From assembly GCA_016716765.1 (NCBI GenBank), contig JADJVA010000009.1:1-64000 (forward strand): a DNA stretch of 64,000 nucleotides. Direction: 5' to 3'. A program made the translations under genes and the position numbers. Under the pieces are notes generated by a model. The model was not told where the DNA came from. It saw only the letters and a list, made by a program, of their open reading frames with translations, and made no database searches. This document shows, in pieces, positions 63,246 through 64,000 of this stretch; the first letter of the stretch is position 1, and each line of letters starts with the position of its first letter. The stretch comes from Bdellovibrionales bacterium. GTDB lineage: Bacteria; Bdellovibrionota; Bdellovibrionia; Bdellovibrionales; UBA1609.

Positions 63246-63980
63246 CTAGTTTTCGAGCGCCCCTGCATTGATCCAGTCTCTTAGTGCGTTCAGTTGACTT
63301 GTATTTAATACCGAGCCATTCAGAGGCATAGCCTGAGAGAAGCACTGTGTGTAAAGCTGACTCGCTTGGGCATCTCCGGCGGTGACCTTTCCGGTGCTGA
63401 CTGTGGTGCTGTAATTTGAATAGTCAGTTTGGGGCCGTCGCGCACCGGGGCGATGGCAAGACAGGCACTTTGGAACCAGAATATTTTGGTGAATATAAGA
63501 AAAAGTGGCTTTTACAGATGGATCGCTCTGATCATCTAAGCTGCCTAATTGTCGACTCCAATCGGTAATAGCGGATCTTAGATCGTTGGATAGGTTGATA
63601 GGGATTCCCGAATGCCCGCCTGAAATCTTTCTAACTAACAGCGACTGATCAGGAGAAGGAAGGTTTACCAATTGGGAGTTTAGGAGCACACTGTGTGACG
63701 ACCCAGGATCGTTGACTGCAAAAAGTGGACTCTGTTGTGTCCCATGGCAGGCAGCACAATTACCGGAGACCAAAGGATAAAGAGTTTGCGTGTATATGCT
63801 GAGCGAGGACTGACTGGTTTGGCTCAAACTCTTATCGTTGTGAACTGGTGAACAGCTTTGGTACAAAGATGAAAAGCTCAAGATGATCAACACAACGAGG
63901 GCTATCAATTTTAGTGTTCCACTCAAGTATTTCACAGTGGCTCCCATAAATGACGGCGAATCATCAAAGGAAATTGCCAT
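63246..63980 (-). CDS. Lipoprotein with two CxxCH heme sites
   Basis: A 244-residue (as visible) exported cytochrome-like lipoprotein. The leader (LIALVVLIILSFSSLYQSC) ends at Cys43. Two c-type heme motifs are present: GNCAACHGT (Cys75, Cys78, His79) and KCLSCHRPG (Cys172, Cys175, His176), each in a fold of about 90 residues with similar edges (IYTQTLYPLVSGNCAACH and YIHQNILVPKCLSCH). So it looks like two related modules. Electron transfer in the periplasm is likely. No in-frame stop is seen upstream of 63980, so the true start may lie beyond the window edge or at ATG 63947. Confidence 0.83.
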   Translation of the reverse strand: MAISFDDSPSFMGATVKYLSGTLKLIALVVLIILSFSSLYQSCSPVHNDKSLSQTSQSSLSIYTQTLYPLVSGNCAACHGTQQSPLFAVNDPGSSHSVLLNSQLVNLPSPDQSLLVRKISGGHSGIPINLSNDLRSAITDWSRQLGSLDDQSDPSVKATFSYIHQNILVPKCLSCHRPGARRPQTDYSNYSTTVSTGKVTAGDAQASQLYTQCFSQAMPLNGSVLNTSQLNALRDWINAGALEN

Positions 63981-64000
63981 CTCAAACTCTATCGGACATG

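Noticed and set aside
1..64000. CRISPR arrays, rRNA, tRNA, complete insertion sequences
   Set aside because: No regular direct repeats with spacers, no RNA-gene folds or transposase genes were found on reading both strands.

Overview
The window most likely comes from a member of the Bdellovibrionota (a Bdellovibrio-like bacterium). The basis is indirect: moderate, slightly AT-rich base composition, an unusually high share of secreted and lipidated proteins, and a recurring lipobox context (Phe/Tyr-x-x-Cys, as in FQFC, FYNAC, FQNCG, LYQSC) that I associate with that group. No rRNA, tRNA, CRISPR array, complete insertion sequence or prophage was seen. The only recombination gene is a tyrosine recombinase at 48.3-49.3 kb.

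Layout. 0-4.2 kb: the 3' end of an RND efflux pump, an unknown secreted protein, a frameshifted ankyrin-repeat gene and a C-terminally short solute-binding protein; part of this stretch is decaying. 4.4-10.7 kb: selD, then a secreted cluster built around a 1374-residue exported protein in which I see a caspase/legumain-type His-Gly...Cys dyad. 10.8-17.1 kb: a JmjC-type oxygenase overlapping a TVP38/DedA-like membrane protein, and divergently a radical SAM protein followed by a membrane protein fused to a spermidine-synthase-like domain without its key acidic residues. 17.1-27.7 kb: a membrane-fused alpha/beta hydrolase, a YdjM-type hydrolase, a three-gene operon (two tandem PMT-type glycosyltransferases plus a Cys-His-Asp enzyme resembling protein-glutaminase), an exported HpcH/HpaI-like aldolase and an SGNH protein. 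27.7-36.6 kb: unknown exported proteins, a VWA lipoprotein with calcium-type repeats, its lipoprotein partner and an RluA-type pseudouridine synthase. 37-43.2 kb: carbohydrate enzymes (GH35, an alpha/alpha-barrel protein, GH10) and a DUF1028 protein. 43.2-50.1 kb: a minus-strand run of SGNH/TPR protein, phosphodiesterase, arylsulfotransferase-like protein, tyrosine recombinase and a second TVP38 gene. 50.6-64 kb: mgtE, an exported flavoprotein, a GT4-GT2-twitch radical SAM operon, an Ig-repeat lipoprotein, a cytochrome P460-like protein, a DUF1003 protein, another SGNH protein and a di-heme lipoprotein.

How it fits together. Much of the content acts on or beyond the inner membrane: glycan and lipid-linked sugar transfer, glycan breakdown, SGNH-type acyl or ester chemistry, and unknown surface lipoproteins. 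This suits an organism that remodels its own or another cell's envelope, but that link is inference. The most distinctive sequence observations are the caspase-like protein, a diverged duplication of the JmjC/TVP38 locus that now abuts a recombinase and carries a decayed JmjC tail, the PMT/protein-glutaminase-like operon, and several 5' leaders whose hairpins involve or adjoin the ribosome binding site.
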